Shown: piece after piece, positions 12,001 through 26,500 of the stretch
How the letters are laid out: the number at the start of each line of letters is the position of its first letter
How positions within the stretch are numbered: the first letter of the stretch is position 1
DNA from: Cinnamomum chago
Taxonomy: Eukaryota > Streptophyta > Magnoliopsida > Laurales > Lauraceae
Assembly (NCBI GenBank): GCA_038049695.1
Contig: CP142456.1
Location: forward strand, 77,771,422 to 77,835,421
Direction of reading: 5' to 3'
DNA: 64,000 bases
The notes under the pieces: model-generated
What the model was told of the DNA's origin: nothing
Databases searched by the model: none
What the model saw: only the letters and a program-made list of their open reading frames with translations
Made by a program: the position numbers and the translations under genes

Positions 12001-12560
12001 GACCTTCAAAAACCCATCTGAAAAACCGCATCTCATTTCAGTATCTTGAAGACAGAATCTTTACCTCCTGAAATAGAACTTACCATTTCTCCTCTAAATA
12101 GAAATCAAACAACCCCATCGATTTGAAGTTCCAGAAACAGATAAAACCAGCTGAATCAGCTTTAGAAACATTGAAATTCCTCTCTAAAAAATCGAATCTT
12201 TTTCAAATTTCCAAAACTTTAGCAATAGAACAAAAACAGAAAAAAATTCAAAAACCCAACAAAGAAGATGCCTTTTTTCACTTCTTCTATGCCATTTCCA
12301 TCGAGACACAAAACCCAGCACCGAAACTGCATTCTCACCTCGTTTAGGATCGCCAACCGAGAAATACGATACGCTCTCAAGAACTGTTACGTAACAGCTC
12401 GAAGAATCGGATTCTCAGTAAAGAAGACAAAGACCGACCGGTGTTTTCAACCGATATTTTCCCGAAACGACACGACCCGCTTCGATTTTTCACTGAAAAC
12501 TGAAAAGCTCCGAAATTTTCGTCTTTGTTGAGAGAGAGAAGAGAGAGAGAGCAGGGCCTC

Positions 12561-14117
12561 GGTTTGCGTTTCCCGGTCTCGAACTGGGCTCCAATGTTTG
12601 TCCCACGGAAAAAGCAAAACTTTGTAACAACACACGCTTTACGTGCACGTGGCACAGGATCAATCCAATCCTGGCCGTCCAGGATCATGCACGCTTACTT
12701 GGGTGGAGTGCACTCCAAATGTGGGGTATAGAGTTTGGAACTTCAGAATTTTTTTTTTCTTTTTCAATAATAGAGGAAGTGATCACCCGCACTAATTCCT
12801 ACGGGTCCTGAGCTGAAGCGAGGTAAATCCCATGTGATCCTAATATAGTAAAACAAACCCTCTTCCTAACTATTCTATTTTCTTATCCCTACATTATCAT
12901 CAGGTAAAACTTTATTTTTATTTTTATTTTGTTATACTGGGATTCTTAGTTCCTAATTTATAAGTGCATGGATGCCCCTAATTATAGGAATTTATGGTCA
13001 ATTGAGCTTCGTTGATAATTAAAGATGTAAGAATGTATGGTCAAGCCTAAGGCTAAGGATTATAAAATAGGTGAAAGACGAAAAATATAAGATGATAGAT
13101 AGAACCTTGACTTTTCTCAAATTTGATGGGTGTGTAATGTGTATTCATCTCTCATCTACCCTTCATTCAAAAGATTTTGATGGTATTTTCTAAATGTCCG
13201 TCTTTGATTTTTTTTAATCACTTATGAAAATGCAAAGTTTTAAAAGACCTCTGGACAATCTTCATTTTTAACCACTTACAAAAATCCAAAGTCTTAAAAG
13301 ACTCTAGCTTTAAAGCAAATAGGTTAATAGAGTAAGATAAGAGTTTTTCCAACACTTTTCAAAATAGAAGAGTAGAGCTCAAAGTTTAGGCTTGTTTCTT
13401 TGTAGGAACTCTAAAAACTTCTAATGGAAAGAAATACAAATTCTCCCAATGTAATATGTGCTTCAAAAGCTTTAAATGGACATGTACATCTCAACAATTA
13501 AGAAAATAGAATTTGGAGAATTCCAAAAGTCAAAACTAACATTTTGATGCTTGATTTTTCAGATTCCATCAATCAAATAGGGAATACAACCTGTAAGAAA
13601 TCCCCAACACATGGGATTTTAATTAGAGATTTCTCCAAAACAACGTAATTTTTCTATTAAATTATGTGTACAACAATGAAAATTTTCTAATCACGAAAAG
13701 ATTAGACCCATGTAGCATTTACCCAATAGTAGGTTAATTTCTGTTATGCCTTTCTTTATTTGATCACACCTCTTCATTACATACTCAATGGCGCACTTTT
13801 CATTCAAATTGCAATGCTAAGCGTGGTTGATTAGTTATGTTTAAAGCATATAGTTATGTTTTTAAGCAAACCCAATTATTGAGACAAATTCAACCAAGCA
13901 CCCTATTAATGAAAGTATCAATTATAATTAAAAAAAAAAGCACTCCCCTGTACTTGCTTAGCTTCTTTTGCATGTTCTAAGTTTTTTGTACTTTTATGTA
14001 GTGGTCCGTACAAGGAAATTTTTTTGGGTCTGCCCTTGCATCTATCGAGTCGAGTTGACTCACCCAAACTTGCCCCAATCAAATTAGGCAATCTACATAG
14101 TGTATATAACATAATCC
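12561..14117. other. Upstream of CRN: no gene recognised
   Basis: Presumed CRN promoter and AT-rich intergenic DNA. No open frame with recognisable protein features on either strand. Short words repeat locally, for example 'acttat/caaaaat(g/c)caaagt(t/c)ttaaaagac' at about 13220 and 13267, marking an old local duplication. Confidence 0.5.
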
Positions 14118-14341
14118 TTTTTTTTTTTTTTTTTCTATATGAGGGTTCCCAATCTTTTGGACTGGACTAGTCCCTCCGGGTCCAAATAAAAGCTGGTAAA
14201 CACCCCAATGGCTCTTAGGTGGTAGCACAGTGGACTCATTCTTTGATTCCTAAAAAATGTGAAATCAGGTATATATCAAGACTTTTAGCTCCTACAGAGA
14301 AATCGTGGTCCTAACCCCTCGGCCAACCGCTTGGAGTCATG
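14118..14341 (-). mobile_element. tRNA-related SINE with 11-bp target-site duplication
   Basis: This is a reverse-strand relative of the SINE at 3906-4131. It has the head ggttggccgagggg and the internal 'gagtccact.gtgctaccacct' block. It closes with a segment ending in '(t/c)ggtgggaaccc/attgggaaccc' and a poly(A) tail, seen as poly(T) at 14118-14135. The exact direct repeat TAACATAATCC flanks it at 14107-14117 and 14342-14352. Confidence 0.82.
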
Positions 14342-14352
14342 TAACATAATCC

Positions 14353-17300
14353 CAATGCTCACTGATATTACAAAATTTGGTCCGATCCCTACCAGCACCA
14401 AGTATCATTTCATAAGATCTAATGCACTTGTGAAGTGTGCAGTTGCCACAGAGTTTTGATCTGTGGAAGACTCGCACAGAAGTCGATAACCCGCGGCCTG
14501 TTCCTTTTTGCTTTCGCGCGCTCTTTTTTTTTGGGGTGAGTGAGAGGGGGCCCACTTCCATGTCACCGAGGGCCAAACGGTCGCGATCGCGGGGCGGAAA
14601 ATGAAACCCTGGAGCTGTGCGTTGCAGAAGATCAGGACCGTAGATTGTGTAGGATTAGATCGCAGCCGTTGAAAGAGAATCGAGGATATGTTCGGGTGAG
14701 CACGTCTTTCGATTAAGGGAAATAAGCGAATGAGAATGAGAGATGATGTTAGCATAGCATAAAACACACGCTTTTGGAATTGGAGGAATAACTTTAACTT
14801 TCCAATCTTTATTTATATAGTTTCATTCTTCGTTTTTTATTCTCTTTTATTATTTATTTGTCAAAGGTTTTTAATTCTACTTTTATTCTTCAAAGGTGTT
14901 TGAAAGGGTGTGCTCGGTCCAACAAAGTGAGAGCTTTTCTTTTTGTCTTAAAACCCGACGATAGAGGAAGGCCAATTTTGACAAGAATGTAACTGCCAGG
15001 CTTAATGCTTGATCCAGCTCGGCTGACCAATTTTCTTTACACTCTACTTCATTATTCTTTATTATTCTATTTGGGTCAAGTTGTAATTAGTTATTTTGGT
15101 ATCCGATGGAGGATGTTTTTGAGCTAACCTGAAACATCCAAAAATAAAAAGAAGAAGAAAAATGGACTTTCCTTTCGACCTTGTCCCAGCCCTAGCCCCT
15201 AGAGTGGGATAAGGCTAAGGTATTGTAAGCCCACCTAAGGCATTGAGAGCTTTCACTCATGACTCAATCTAAGCTCGCTCGGCCTACCCATGTGAGGGTA
15301 CGATAAAGGCTTACCTCAACTCGGCCCTTTGAACTATATGTAGTAAGATATGACACTTTGCTTGTAATTGGCTCATGGAGTCATGGGGCCTTTTTTTCTC
15401 CCTTTTGTTTTCCTTCTTCTAATATTTTTTTTATCTTTATTAGGCTCCTAAGAAATTATTTAGATAGAGAAAAATGTATGCAATACAATTTTGAATAAGG
15501 ATGGCAATAGATCAAGTTAAGAAGGCAATTTGTACCGACGCACTACTTACGCAGGTTTCTTAGTGGGATCTTTATGTTCAAAATGGGTATGAGTTTGAAG
15601 TCAGATTCAAATTAAATCGATTCTGATTTCAGCTAAGCCTCTCCCTGAGTGCGTTTATGTCTGATTTACATATTGATTAGTAAATTATAAAGCTCAAAAA
15701 AAAATGTATAGCACAATCATTAATGGATAATTAGAAAGAAATTAAGAGTGATAGATCACAAGTTCAAGTCCTCAAGGGCATAAGATGTGTTATGTTTGAT
15801 GTTTAAATAAAAAATAAAAATCGTCAAACCTGACCAAAAGGTAATTTTCACTTAGTTGCGAGGCTTGGATCGTCTTCATGATTAATGCTAACCCCACTAT
15901 TGTATGTGGGGCTGACCTTCATGTGTGATCGGAGCCATTCATATCACATACACCCGTCTATACATGAACTGTCCCAAATTATCATCCAAACGGATTACAA
16001 GATTACGTGTAGAAAAAAAGTTGAGTGCGCATGAATTATTGGATCTAACATCTCCGATTGTACTGAACTTAGGACTGATTCCTAATAGAGGTGTGCATGT
16101 GATATGAGCGGATTTTATCACAGTAAGCTCCACTAAGGATGAAGGACATTTTCAGCTGTGTCACGTAGGTGTGATGGCAGCATGGGAACATTTCTAAGGA
16201 CAAAAGATATGCTTAGCATAAGATGCTTTTTAAGCAGCAAGTAGCAAACCTCAGCTTTGTAGCCTAATTTGATGCCACATTTAAAGTTGTAATGAGGAAA
16301 TTCTGGCTACTAATTGGCCACGACTTCTAAAGCTGGGGAAATGGTACTGTGGGACCCACCTTCCAATATGTTAATCACTGGTGGAGATGGGATCCAGAGA
16401 TCTAGATATGGCTTGAAGCGGGCAAATATCGGACCAATCTAATTATAATGGTCATCTATTTAAAGGCCTCAAAAGTTAACAGTTATATAATAACTTACAA
16501 ATCTATTTTTATACTTCGATCACTTAACTAATTGTTCACAATCATTGGATCTTGGTAACTTTATATGATCCTGCATCCACACTAAGATCATTCTCCTGAA
16601 TATCATTCTTGGAAAATTATAATTTGAGGAAGAATTTGAGTTTTCATTATGGATTTTATCTGGAAGACATTGTCAAAAAAAGAATAAAAAGAGAGAGAGA
16701 TAAACAAATATAATGTATAAAAAACAGTTATAAGCTATTTTCATTGATCTTCCCACTTTTTGTGTCTTACTGCAATGCTATTGTGATTTTATCATTATAG
16801 TTTCAATTATGACAATATTGTGAAAATAGCATAATATATATAATTTCTTTTTTGTGTGTGGGTTTAGTTACTTTAGTGGGAACCACCAGGGAGAATAGTC
16901 CCATTGGATTAAAGACCTTAGTTATTCCTATTTGTCACTTGCAATATCCGCAAACACGTATTTGAATAAAAAAAATGCAACTGTGAAATTTTATTTCACT
17001 AATTTTTTACTTTATTACTTGGCAAGCAAAGAAACCATATAGATACCCACGTCATAAGATTAAAAAAAAAAAAAGGCATAATGTGATCATGAAATACTGT
17101 ATTGATTAAATACCAACATAGTAAAGTGACATTTTCAAAACCTTGACACTATATTTTACATTGGTTAAGACCTTTCTCTCCATTTGTGCCTTGCGAGCGT
17201 ACATCAAGGTGGAACCCACGACATTGGCTCAGAACCCAGTGCAAGGAACGGTCCCAGGATGTAGCATGAGCATAGATGCAACTGTGGTGGAATATACATG

Positions 17301-20300
17301 GGATGCTAGATTAGGCTAGTTTAAGAGGTTTTTTTTTAGTTTTCATATAACATGGATAACCCTGATGTCTTGGATGCAACAGGACTAATCTGTCAGGTGC
17401 TACCTATTAAATCCATCCAAACGCACATCAGATAAATTTGAGGCCATTTTAAACACTAGATATGGGGAGCAAATCCACGCCTTATGCCACTCCACCAACT
17501 CTCAAGTGGGCAGACTAGCTTAGGAGTTAGGACTCTCAAGATTTTTTTTCCAAGAGAATTCATGTTTTGTTGAAAAAAGAAATGCTCTTTAGTTATGCCA
17601 TTCTTGCAGAGCTAAACAAGGACCTAATCTTGCTGCAGAAGTTGACAAGGGGACGTGTGATTTAAAAACACTTCAGCATAGATCAAAGCTCATAAAGAAT
17701 CTAAAGAAACCAACATAATATTACAATCATCTATTTAAAGGCTTCAAAGTTGAATGGTTTTACAAGGATATATATATAACCTTTAAATTGTGGATAGAGT
17801 TGTCGCTGGGTCTGGCCTGGCTTAGGCCTTGGAGGGACTGGCATTTTGACTATGCCATAATCATGGCCCAAAGAAATTCAAGTGCAACACATGAACAGAC
17901 CTACTGCTTTTGGGGCCTTTTGAGTTTTGAGTAGATGGCTAGAAATCATTGGATGGTATATTGACAATCTTCCATAAAGGTGGGCCCCACAGAACCGGGG
18001 TTGCAACACAAGTGTTCCTTTTGTCATGGCAACACAAGTGGTGATGTTGTTTCTACCCAAAAAAAAAAAAAAAACACACAAGTGCTGTTGTTTAACCAAA
18101 AAAAAAGAAAAAACACACACACAAGTGTTGTTACTAGGGAGAGATGCTAGTATGCCACTGACGCAGAAAACTATATCGGCACCAGCCAAAGTCATCAAGA
18201 TTTGTCATTATTATCGTTATGATGACGGTTTTCCTTTTTTGAGCTTTTCCAACAATTGCATATGACAAAAGCTTGTATTAAAGCCAGTGGCAGGAGATAA
18301 AATGTAGCAAGTCCAGCTCACCATCATGTGGGTGGATAGGGATGATGTTCCAATTCGGGTTCTGATCACAAGCACAACTAATGAGCATAGAAAATGAAGT
18401 TTGGAACCATCTTTTTTTTAAGCCAACCCATCATGAGATTCTTAATGATTAATCAAATGAAGTCAATATTTAAGCTTCAATTTATGTAAAATATTTTTCT
18501 GATTATTTTGGAGGCCCCTCCTGAGTTTTATAATCAAATGAAATGAAAGCAACCCTCTTTTTTTTTTTTTTTGGTTACCACCCAGTCCCCTGATGAGAGA
18601 AGTAAACCTCGAGTGAGGTAAAAGAGACCTTAGGTGAAGCAAGAGGACAGCCCCGATTCAAACCCTTAGCAGCTAGGCAGGAACTGACACCTAAGAGGCC
18701 ATTTCTTAATGAAAAGCACCGCTTTATATGTAATTTTCCTACTTCTAAGCAAACCATTGACCACCATGAAGGTAGGTAGCCCGGCCCCACAAGGTGCTTT
18801 GGGCTGGAATCTGATGGGTTGGACTCGATCATTTTTTTCTTAATTATAAGCTAGATTAAGAGCCGAGTTGTCCTCTAGCGAGATTATTCAAAGAAACCAG
18901 GGGTGGGTCAGACTTGTTTTCAACGGTATACCTTTGGACCAGACTAACCTCGTCAATGGCTATTTAGTCCAGATGCCATTCAGATAGTGAGGTTTCGCTG
19001 ATAGATTGGAAATGATTTGTCTTGAGGTTTTGCTTCTGCACTAATCTGAGCAAATATGGGTCTAGTCCACTTCAACATGTGGGCCTCGCCTTGAAGATCT
19101 TCCAGAAAAACACCTATGCTTCTGCATCAATTATCATTGGCTGTAGATGTCCCCAATGTTTTCAAAACCTTGCAGGGCCAGCAAACAAGCCGCAGTCGCC
19201 CAGGTGAGGTCACAGTCAGGGGTACTACAAAAAAATGATAAATGGCTGCGCATTCCGAAGCTTAATGCAAATAGGACACCGGTGGGTTCATGCATTTTGA
19301 TAATCAGTAATGCATTTTCAATTTTCATCCATTGGTAGATCGTTCTAATGCTCCCTTCTAGGGCACATTTGTGTCCCACGGTGATTAGTGATTACGAAGT
19401 GATGAAAACAAATTTCAGCAAAAATACACCCCCACTTTTCCACAGCATTTCCTAGGGAAGGCAGTAACACAAATGTGTCCCCCACCCCCCATAGGGTGCA
19501 TTTATACGACGAGCTGATTTCTTGCGCAACCCACTATTGCACCGTTGCGTTGTTTGGTGCAATGTACTTTCCTCGCAGCAGAGGAAAAAAACAAACTGAT
19601 TTTTCTTGATACTGAGGATTTCAATTCCTCTACCGGGAGAGGAATGCAGGATACTCTCCCATGAAAACAGAAATCCTCGTCATGCAAACAAGTCCTTAGA
19701 AAGTCTACCGTTGCTACTAGGGCCATGCATCAATAATAAGTATTGCATCTACAGGTTAACTGAATGCAGACCAACATTCATTATTCCGGAAAGGGCCTAA
19801 CTGTTACCATGATAACTTTGAAATAACACTTACACTAGTAGCCTAATAACACTTAAAATTTTTGAGGTTTTATTGGGTCATCAAACCATTCATGACTACC
19901 TGTGCAAGCTGGGGCCACTGATGTTCGGCTCAGATATCCAAGGTGTATTAATGAGCTTGTAGCATGTATCAGGCAAAAGCCCCACACCTGGTGAGTGGTG
20001 ATATTCATTTTTTTTTCACCTGGCAGTTCTTGGTCTTTCATTCAAATCATTACAGAAGGTAGCCATCCCAAGTTGAGAACACAGAGCCTGAGTTGTATAA
20101 ATTAATAGCATGACAAATCTTGGTAACTCAACACAAAATAAAGCAAAATACAACATAATGGCCACCGGCCACACACTGCCGCCAACCACAAACCAAGGAA
20201 TGTAATGTACAATCACATAATGCCAAGCCATCATCAACAAACTGCCAACCTTATGGAAACTATAGAAGATAAATAGACGGGTCATCTTACATTACAGAGC

Positions 20301-20563
20301 CCCAACCCCAAAAACAAGCGGCTTTTTAAGATCGCAAGGAATGGGACACTTAATTTACATGAGGCTGATTCTGCACAGGCACATAGGACAGCCAGCAAAG
20401 CTCCACCACTTATCAAAACTCCACCACTTACGAAAGAAAAATTCCTTGCACTCACTTTGGCATGAAATCACCCCAATTTTACAGACAACAACAATCATAA
20501 GGAAAGCACATCAATTCACAGCCCCATCTTTCTAATAAGTCATTGAGTAGCTTAGACAATCTG
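14353..20563. other. Intergenic DNA between CRN and AGD3: no gene seen
   Basis: About 6.2 kb without a credible gene on either strand. Poly-A/T tracts (18060, 18560), 'tgggccccac'-type words and fragments similar to the SINE tail (16865-16920) suggest old repeats. The final 200-300 bp before 20564 should contain the AGD3 3' UTR. The open frames here have no domain, start context or length worth annotating. Confidence 0.5.
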
Positions 20564-23500
20564 TCATCTGTTTGTGTCAGCTAACAGGACAAGAATTTCT
20601 TCATCATTGAATGTTCCAATCTCCATCGCACGCTGTAAAGGGGTTTTACCGTCCATGTCAATAGCTTGTGGATCGGCTCCCCTGCAGGCAATATGCATAT
20701 TTAAAATCATTGAGGATGAATTTGATATTTAGGATGGATAATATAGCTAGATATAGACCTGCACATCCATCTCTTTGTAATTCTTCAAACACAGCTCACA
20801 TGATACAACACAAGAAGTTCAAAACATGCACGTGTTCCATGTTGTCACGTCTCCTGGTGTTGCACATGTTTGCCTTGATGGAGTGGGCTGGTCCTCTGAT
20901 GTGCATGGGGTTATGCATATGGAAAAAAAAAAATTACAGATACATTTAGGAAAAAAAAAAAATTTCTTTAGTAGGGAAATAAAACTTTAGTTAGGGAGAT
21001 AATTTTTTAGTGAGTGAAGGGCATCATCAGCATCATAAGAACAGCAGCAGCAGCAACCAAAATGCTGTGAAACAATGACAGGTTCTGCTATTACCTGGCA
21101 ACAAGCAGTTTTGCAAAGGAAGTCCTGCCTCTGAGGATGCAATGGTGAAGGGGTGTTTGGCTCTTTGCATCACGGGCATTTATATTGGCCCCATACTGCA
21201 AGAGGAGCTCTATCATGCCTACATCTGCTGTCCGGCATGCAAGGTGAAGGAGTGAGCATCCATCGAAACATTCATCCATTTCGTTCTGGTCCTCATTCAG
21301 GCTTAGTGAGCTCATTGAACTTGTAGCAGAAGCTTCGTGGAACGAATCCCCTGTGCCATCAAACACTGAGCCTGGATGTCGTTCCAAAAGAATGGCTTTT
21401 GCTAGCGTTGAATTATTAAATGCAGCTTGCTTGTGCAAAGCATTGATATCGACTTCAGAATCAACTATGCGGCGGTATACCGCTTTCTTGTTGTTGCCAC
21501 GAACAGCATCCCAAATCTGTTGGGCTGTAGAAATATGTTGATCTGCAGTCGGCTTACTAACAAAGAGTTTTTCTACATACTAGAAACAAAGAAATAAAGT
21601 TCAGTTATCACTGAGCAGCCCCTTAACCAAATAAGGTCTTTACACAGAGATCATAATTATACATGAAACAGATTGACATTGGGGGAAGCAACACATGGAG
21701 GGAAGCAACAGCGAGAGGTGCTGAAAATAAGTAGAAAGAAAAGCAACAGAAAACAACTATAGCTTACCAAAACAGTAGCTACATGTCCTAAACAGATCGG
21801 CAATACATGTATTGATGCAACTAAATGAAATGTCATCTATATATTCAAAACAGATCAGCAGTACATGTATTGATGCAACTAAGTGAAATGACATCTATAT
21901 TCTCCTCATCAGCGAAATGCTCTTACACAGAAAGAAAAAATAGTTATAATGAACCAAGATAGTATATTTTGTTTCACTGTCATACCTTAGCTTGAATGAA
22001 CTTTTCTTTTATAGATATAGGATCCATATGATTAGGTTTGCTGATAAAAATCTGTTGTTGCTTTTTATCCAAATCACAGTAACTGCATTACAGACAAAAA
22101 AAAAAACCGACGATATTAAAATTTAGCATGCACGTGGCACACACTATTTGGATATATCTGGCAGAATTCACAGGTAGAATACTACGAATTCTCTCATTGG
22201 ATGACAAATTACCTTCTTGTGGAAGAGGCATTGTGAGCATTTAGATTATGAACTGAGGGCAATAGTTCCTCCCAGATTAAATTAGCATATGAGTTACCCA
22301 GCGACTGAAACAAATTTATAACGGAAGGCTCCCACACTTTCACATCAAGTGTCAGCGACCTCACCTGCGCACATAGTCAAAAAGCATCACCACCAATTTT
22401 CAACAGGGCTGGCAGCAGCAAAAAAGTACACATACAGAAAGGAAAATGTGTAATGGTACCCAAATTTCTTATCAAAAAGATAAAAGTGCAGCTTATTGCA
22501 GACCAAAACCAAGTGGACCAAAATTAGCTACATGAAGTAATATGAGTGTTTGCATTAACGTGTTTGTGTAATGACAAATAAAAGCAAATGAAAATCACCC
22601 AGTCATCTGACCTAAACTATAAATTTTCTGTAAAGGCTAGAAAAATAAAAACTATCCAGTGTTTTCATCTTTGACAATTTGTTTTTTGTTGGTCATCTGA
22701 CATTTATGGACCTTCTATTAAGACCACTAAAACAAGAAGTTATAAAAAAAATAAAAATAAAAATAAAAACATCATTGGAGAAACAAATGGCCGTGATACA
22801 AACATGACCATCACAAGCTCACTTTTGCTCAGGTCTGGCCATCTTGCCAGCAACACTCACTAGATGATGTTAGAAAACTAATTTGTAGATCAAAAGGGCT
22901 GCATAAATTAAATATAGAAGGAAAAGGAATTTTGACTCCAAAATAAGAACACAAATACTTATGCTACAGCCCTAGAATTTCACTCAGGAAAAAAAAAACA
23001 CATATCCACTCTCATGCCACCAAAACGATGATGACAATGCCGCTGTCGTCACATCCAATTTACTTGATTTCAGTAAAACATATCTTCCAATCCACTGACT
23101 AATTGTACCACTCAAATAAACTGTCCCTCTCCCCCCCACCCCAACCCCACCCAGCCACACAAAAAAATAGAGGTGTTTATGTCACAGCCCCGCTCAACTT
23201 AACATGATATTGTCCGCTTTTGCCCATGTGCACGCTCGAGGACTTCCTAGGTGGTCGCCCATCTTGATATTGCTCGTGCCCGAGCACGCTTCACTTCGGA
23301 GTTCTTATGGGATCCAGGGCCACATGGCTTTAAAACCCATCATGTCAAGTTAAGACGGAGTTTGACTTATAAGCCCAGGGTCAGGACTTGGATATTTACA
23401 ATGTGGGACTTGGATAAAGCCTTACGGTGCTCAACGAAGCACTCCACCCTTACCCCTATGGATGCCCCTTTCTTAGCTCACAAGATTACTTAATCTTGAT

Positions 23501-26500
23501 CTTCTCTCGAGGGATTGCCCAGGCAGATTGGGGTCTCACACCATCCCCCACCAGAAATAGAGCCATCCTCGGCACTGAATCCAATTGTCACAGCCACGCC
23601 CAACTCAGCATGATATTGTCTACTTCGACTCACGTGCACACGCGAGGACTTCCCAGATAGTCACCCATCCCAGTACTGCTCCCACCTGAGCATGCTTAAC
23701 TTCAGAGTTCTTATGGGATCCGAGGCCGCACGACTTTAAAACACATCAAGTCGAGTTAAGACGGGGTTTGACTTATAAGCCCAGGGTCAAGACTTAGATA
23801 TTTTCATTGTGGGACTTGGACAAAGCCTTACAGTGCTAACCGAAGCACTCCACCCTTATCCCTGCATATTTCCCTTTCTTGACTCACAGGATCACTTGAC
23901 TTGATCTTGCCTCAAGGATTTACCTAGGCAGATTGGGGTCTCACGGTTTAGCATTTAGCTAACCCCAGTATGGTATCAGATTTTAACAAATAATTGTTCG
24001 TTATTTGAAAAGTATTGGTCATTGTCATTATAGGAGACTGAAAAATCAGTATAGACAACTTAAAAGAATGGAACCAAACTACTTAAATAGTAGCTTGCCA
24101 TTTACCTTTGATATGTGTACACCAAGATTACGATGAACACCAGAACATTCAATGCAGATGAGAACTCCAAGGTTCAAGGATGCCCAATCAGGATCAGAAG
24201 CACCACAATCAGCACATCTGTCATTTCCACTGACTCTCTGCAGTACATCGATTGGCTTATCATATTTTATGCTGAACCTATGCTGCTGCGAACTTGCCCC
24301 TAAACGATCCTGATGTCCAGGATTGAAATTCCTTTCCAAAGTATTTTCTTCAAGTGCCAACTGATCTGGATCAGAAGAACTTCCAATTGAACTGCTTTCG
24401 CTGGCAGCACGACGATGCCCGATGTTTGTAGAACCAACAGGAAGGGGCTGAAATATAATGGGATTACAACTATAAAATATTTCTCAGAAATTGAACAAAA
24501 ACTATGAAGTTCCTGATATGAACCTGTTCAGGGGCCTGTGAACTCAGCAGTGAAGCAATAACTCCAGTTATTTTTTCAATCCAATCCATTTGATCCATTG
24601 AACTCTCTGCCTGCATTGATAAGTAAGAGAAGAAACAATCAGGCCGTGAAGGCGTCACTTTGATCACATAACCAAATCTGATCTACAGCAGCAGAAAAAA
24701 AAAGAAAAGAAACACACACAAACATGGACACAGATCTCAATATAATGAGTACTTCGAGAGGGCTTGTAAAGAAGAGGAAGTCAAAGATGGATGGTGTATT
24801 TATAGTTCGAAAAAAGAAAAAAGAAAAAAGAAAACTGTATTTTAAAGGTTGTTCAAATAAAGAAAAAGCAAGTGAAATGGATTATGGTATGGAACCAGCT
24901 CACACTACGATCAATGAAGAACAGAACATTAGGAGCAGATTAGGAATGCAAACAGGTCGGTTCCACGCCGGAAGCATACTGGACCCAGAACCTGTTTGCT
25001 GGTTCCAAACCCGGTTCCGATAAGAGGAACCAGATCCAATTTTGGAACCGGTTCCAATTAGAGGACCGGAACCGGTTCCAAAAATAATACTAACTTCATT
25101 TTTATTTTTTGCTTAAAATAGGGATATCATTCAACCTATAACAGTGCATCAAGTCTACTGTCTCCACGCTCTAGGATTAAACATAAGAATGCCCAACCAA
25201 AGTTGATTTTGATCCATAGTTAGAAAGATTAAAGACTCATATCTAAACATTTTTTTATTTGCTTTACAAGAGATTTTAACTCAAGCACCTAGACATGTGA
25301 CGCCAGCTAAGTAGAAGCCAGGCGATCCACATCCCACATTTGCATGACAAAGGAACAATAGAATACGTGCAGTTTCTATATTCTGATTGATAGTCCATCA
25401 AACAGAACATCTAAGATATGAGAAAGGTATACGCAAATGGTGGAAACGGAGAAATCGTGGTGGAGATTTGGGGTGGAAACAGAGGCCTCATAGAGGGGAA
25501 TCATTGTTTCTAAATTTGGTGAGGAGGGAGGGGATGGGTTCCTAGTAGAGTCCCTAGATACAGGAGATCTTCGTGTTGGGCAGGTTATCTCATGTCTTAG
25601 GGATGTTTCAAGTTCATGTGGGGAGGTATTCTCAAGGGAAGTGGGTTTTAGAGTTGGGGAAGGGAGTAGAGCTAGGATAATTGGATGGGGATGGGTTCTT
25701 TGTCAGTCTTGTTTCCTAGAGTGTTTAGGGTGGCGTTAAATAAAGAGTCGGTTGCGAAAGACTGTTATGTGGTGGAGGAGAATTCAGTGGTGTCGAGGGT
25801 ACCTCTTAGGAGAAGGTTGCGTCAGTTTGAGGAGTCTTAAGTCCTTGTTGAGTTTTATTTCTAATGCGTTTAATTGCAAGGATCATATTGATGATCGCAT
25901 TTGGAAACCGAATCCTTCTGGCCATTTCTCGGTGAAAACCTTTTACTTGGCTTTAGAGGCTTCTAATGGGGTTGTGCACATGGTTCAAAATCGCAGTCGC
26001 AATCGCCATCGCGTTGCGGTTCACAGTCATCGCGGTGTGAATTTTTATTTTACCCCAAACAAATCTAAAAAAAAATATCCAAAAAATCCAGAATATTCTA
26101 AAATGCTAGAAAACAATAATTTTTTTCCCATTAGTAAACACTTTAAAGCAAAATATCAGTCCCCTCAAGTCATTACATCTCGTATCGCTATCTTATCTAA
26201 ACCTTGTAAAGTCTGACCTGAATAAAATAGGTTTACATGTATATATTAACAAAAGTTCAAATATCACAAATTTTACAGTATACATTGCAACCATAATTTT
26301 GAATTAATCATTAGTGTTAAATACTTAAAAGTCAAGAAACTAGTAGTAGTAGTAGTAGTAGTATAGATGTACAGTGCTCATTACACAATCACCAAGTAAA
26401 TTGAGAACGAATTTCAACTTCAGAGTAACAATTACTACTACATCAAGACTCATTAATTAATTAAAACAGTGGAGTATGAACACAGGGGTATTGTAGTTAA

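Noticed and set aside
23223-23730. 5S rRNA genes on the minus strand
   Set aside because: The two 5S-like blocks have several substitutions, sit inside LTR-like direct repeats and share a 5-bp target duplication; they belong to a Cassandra TRIM.
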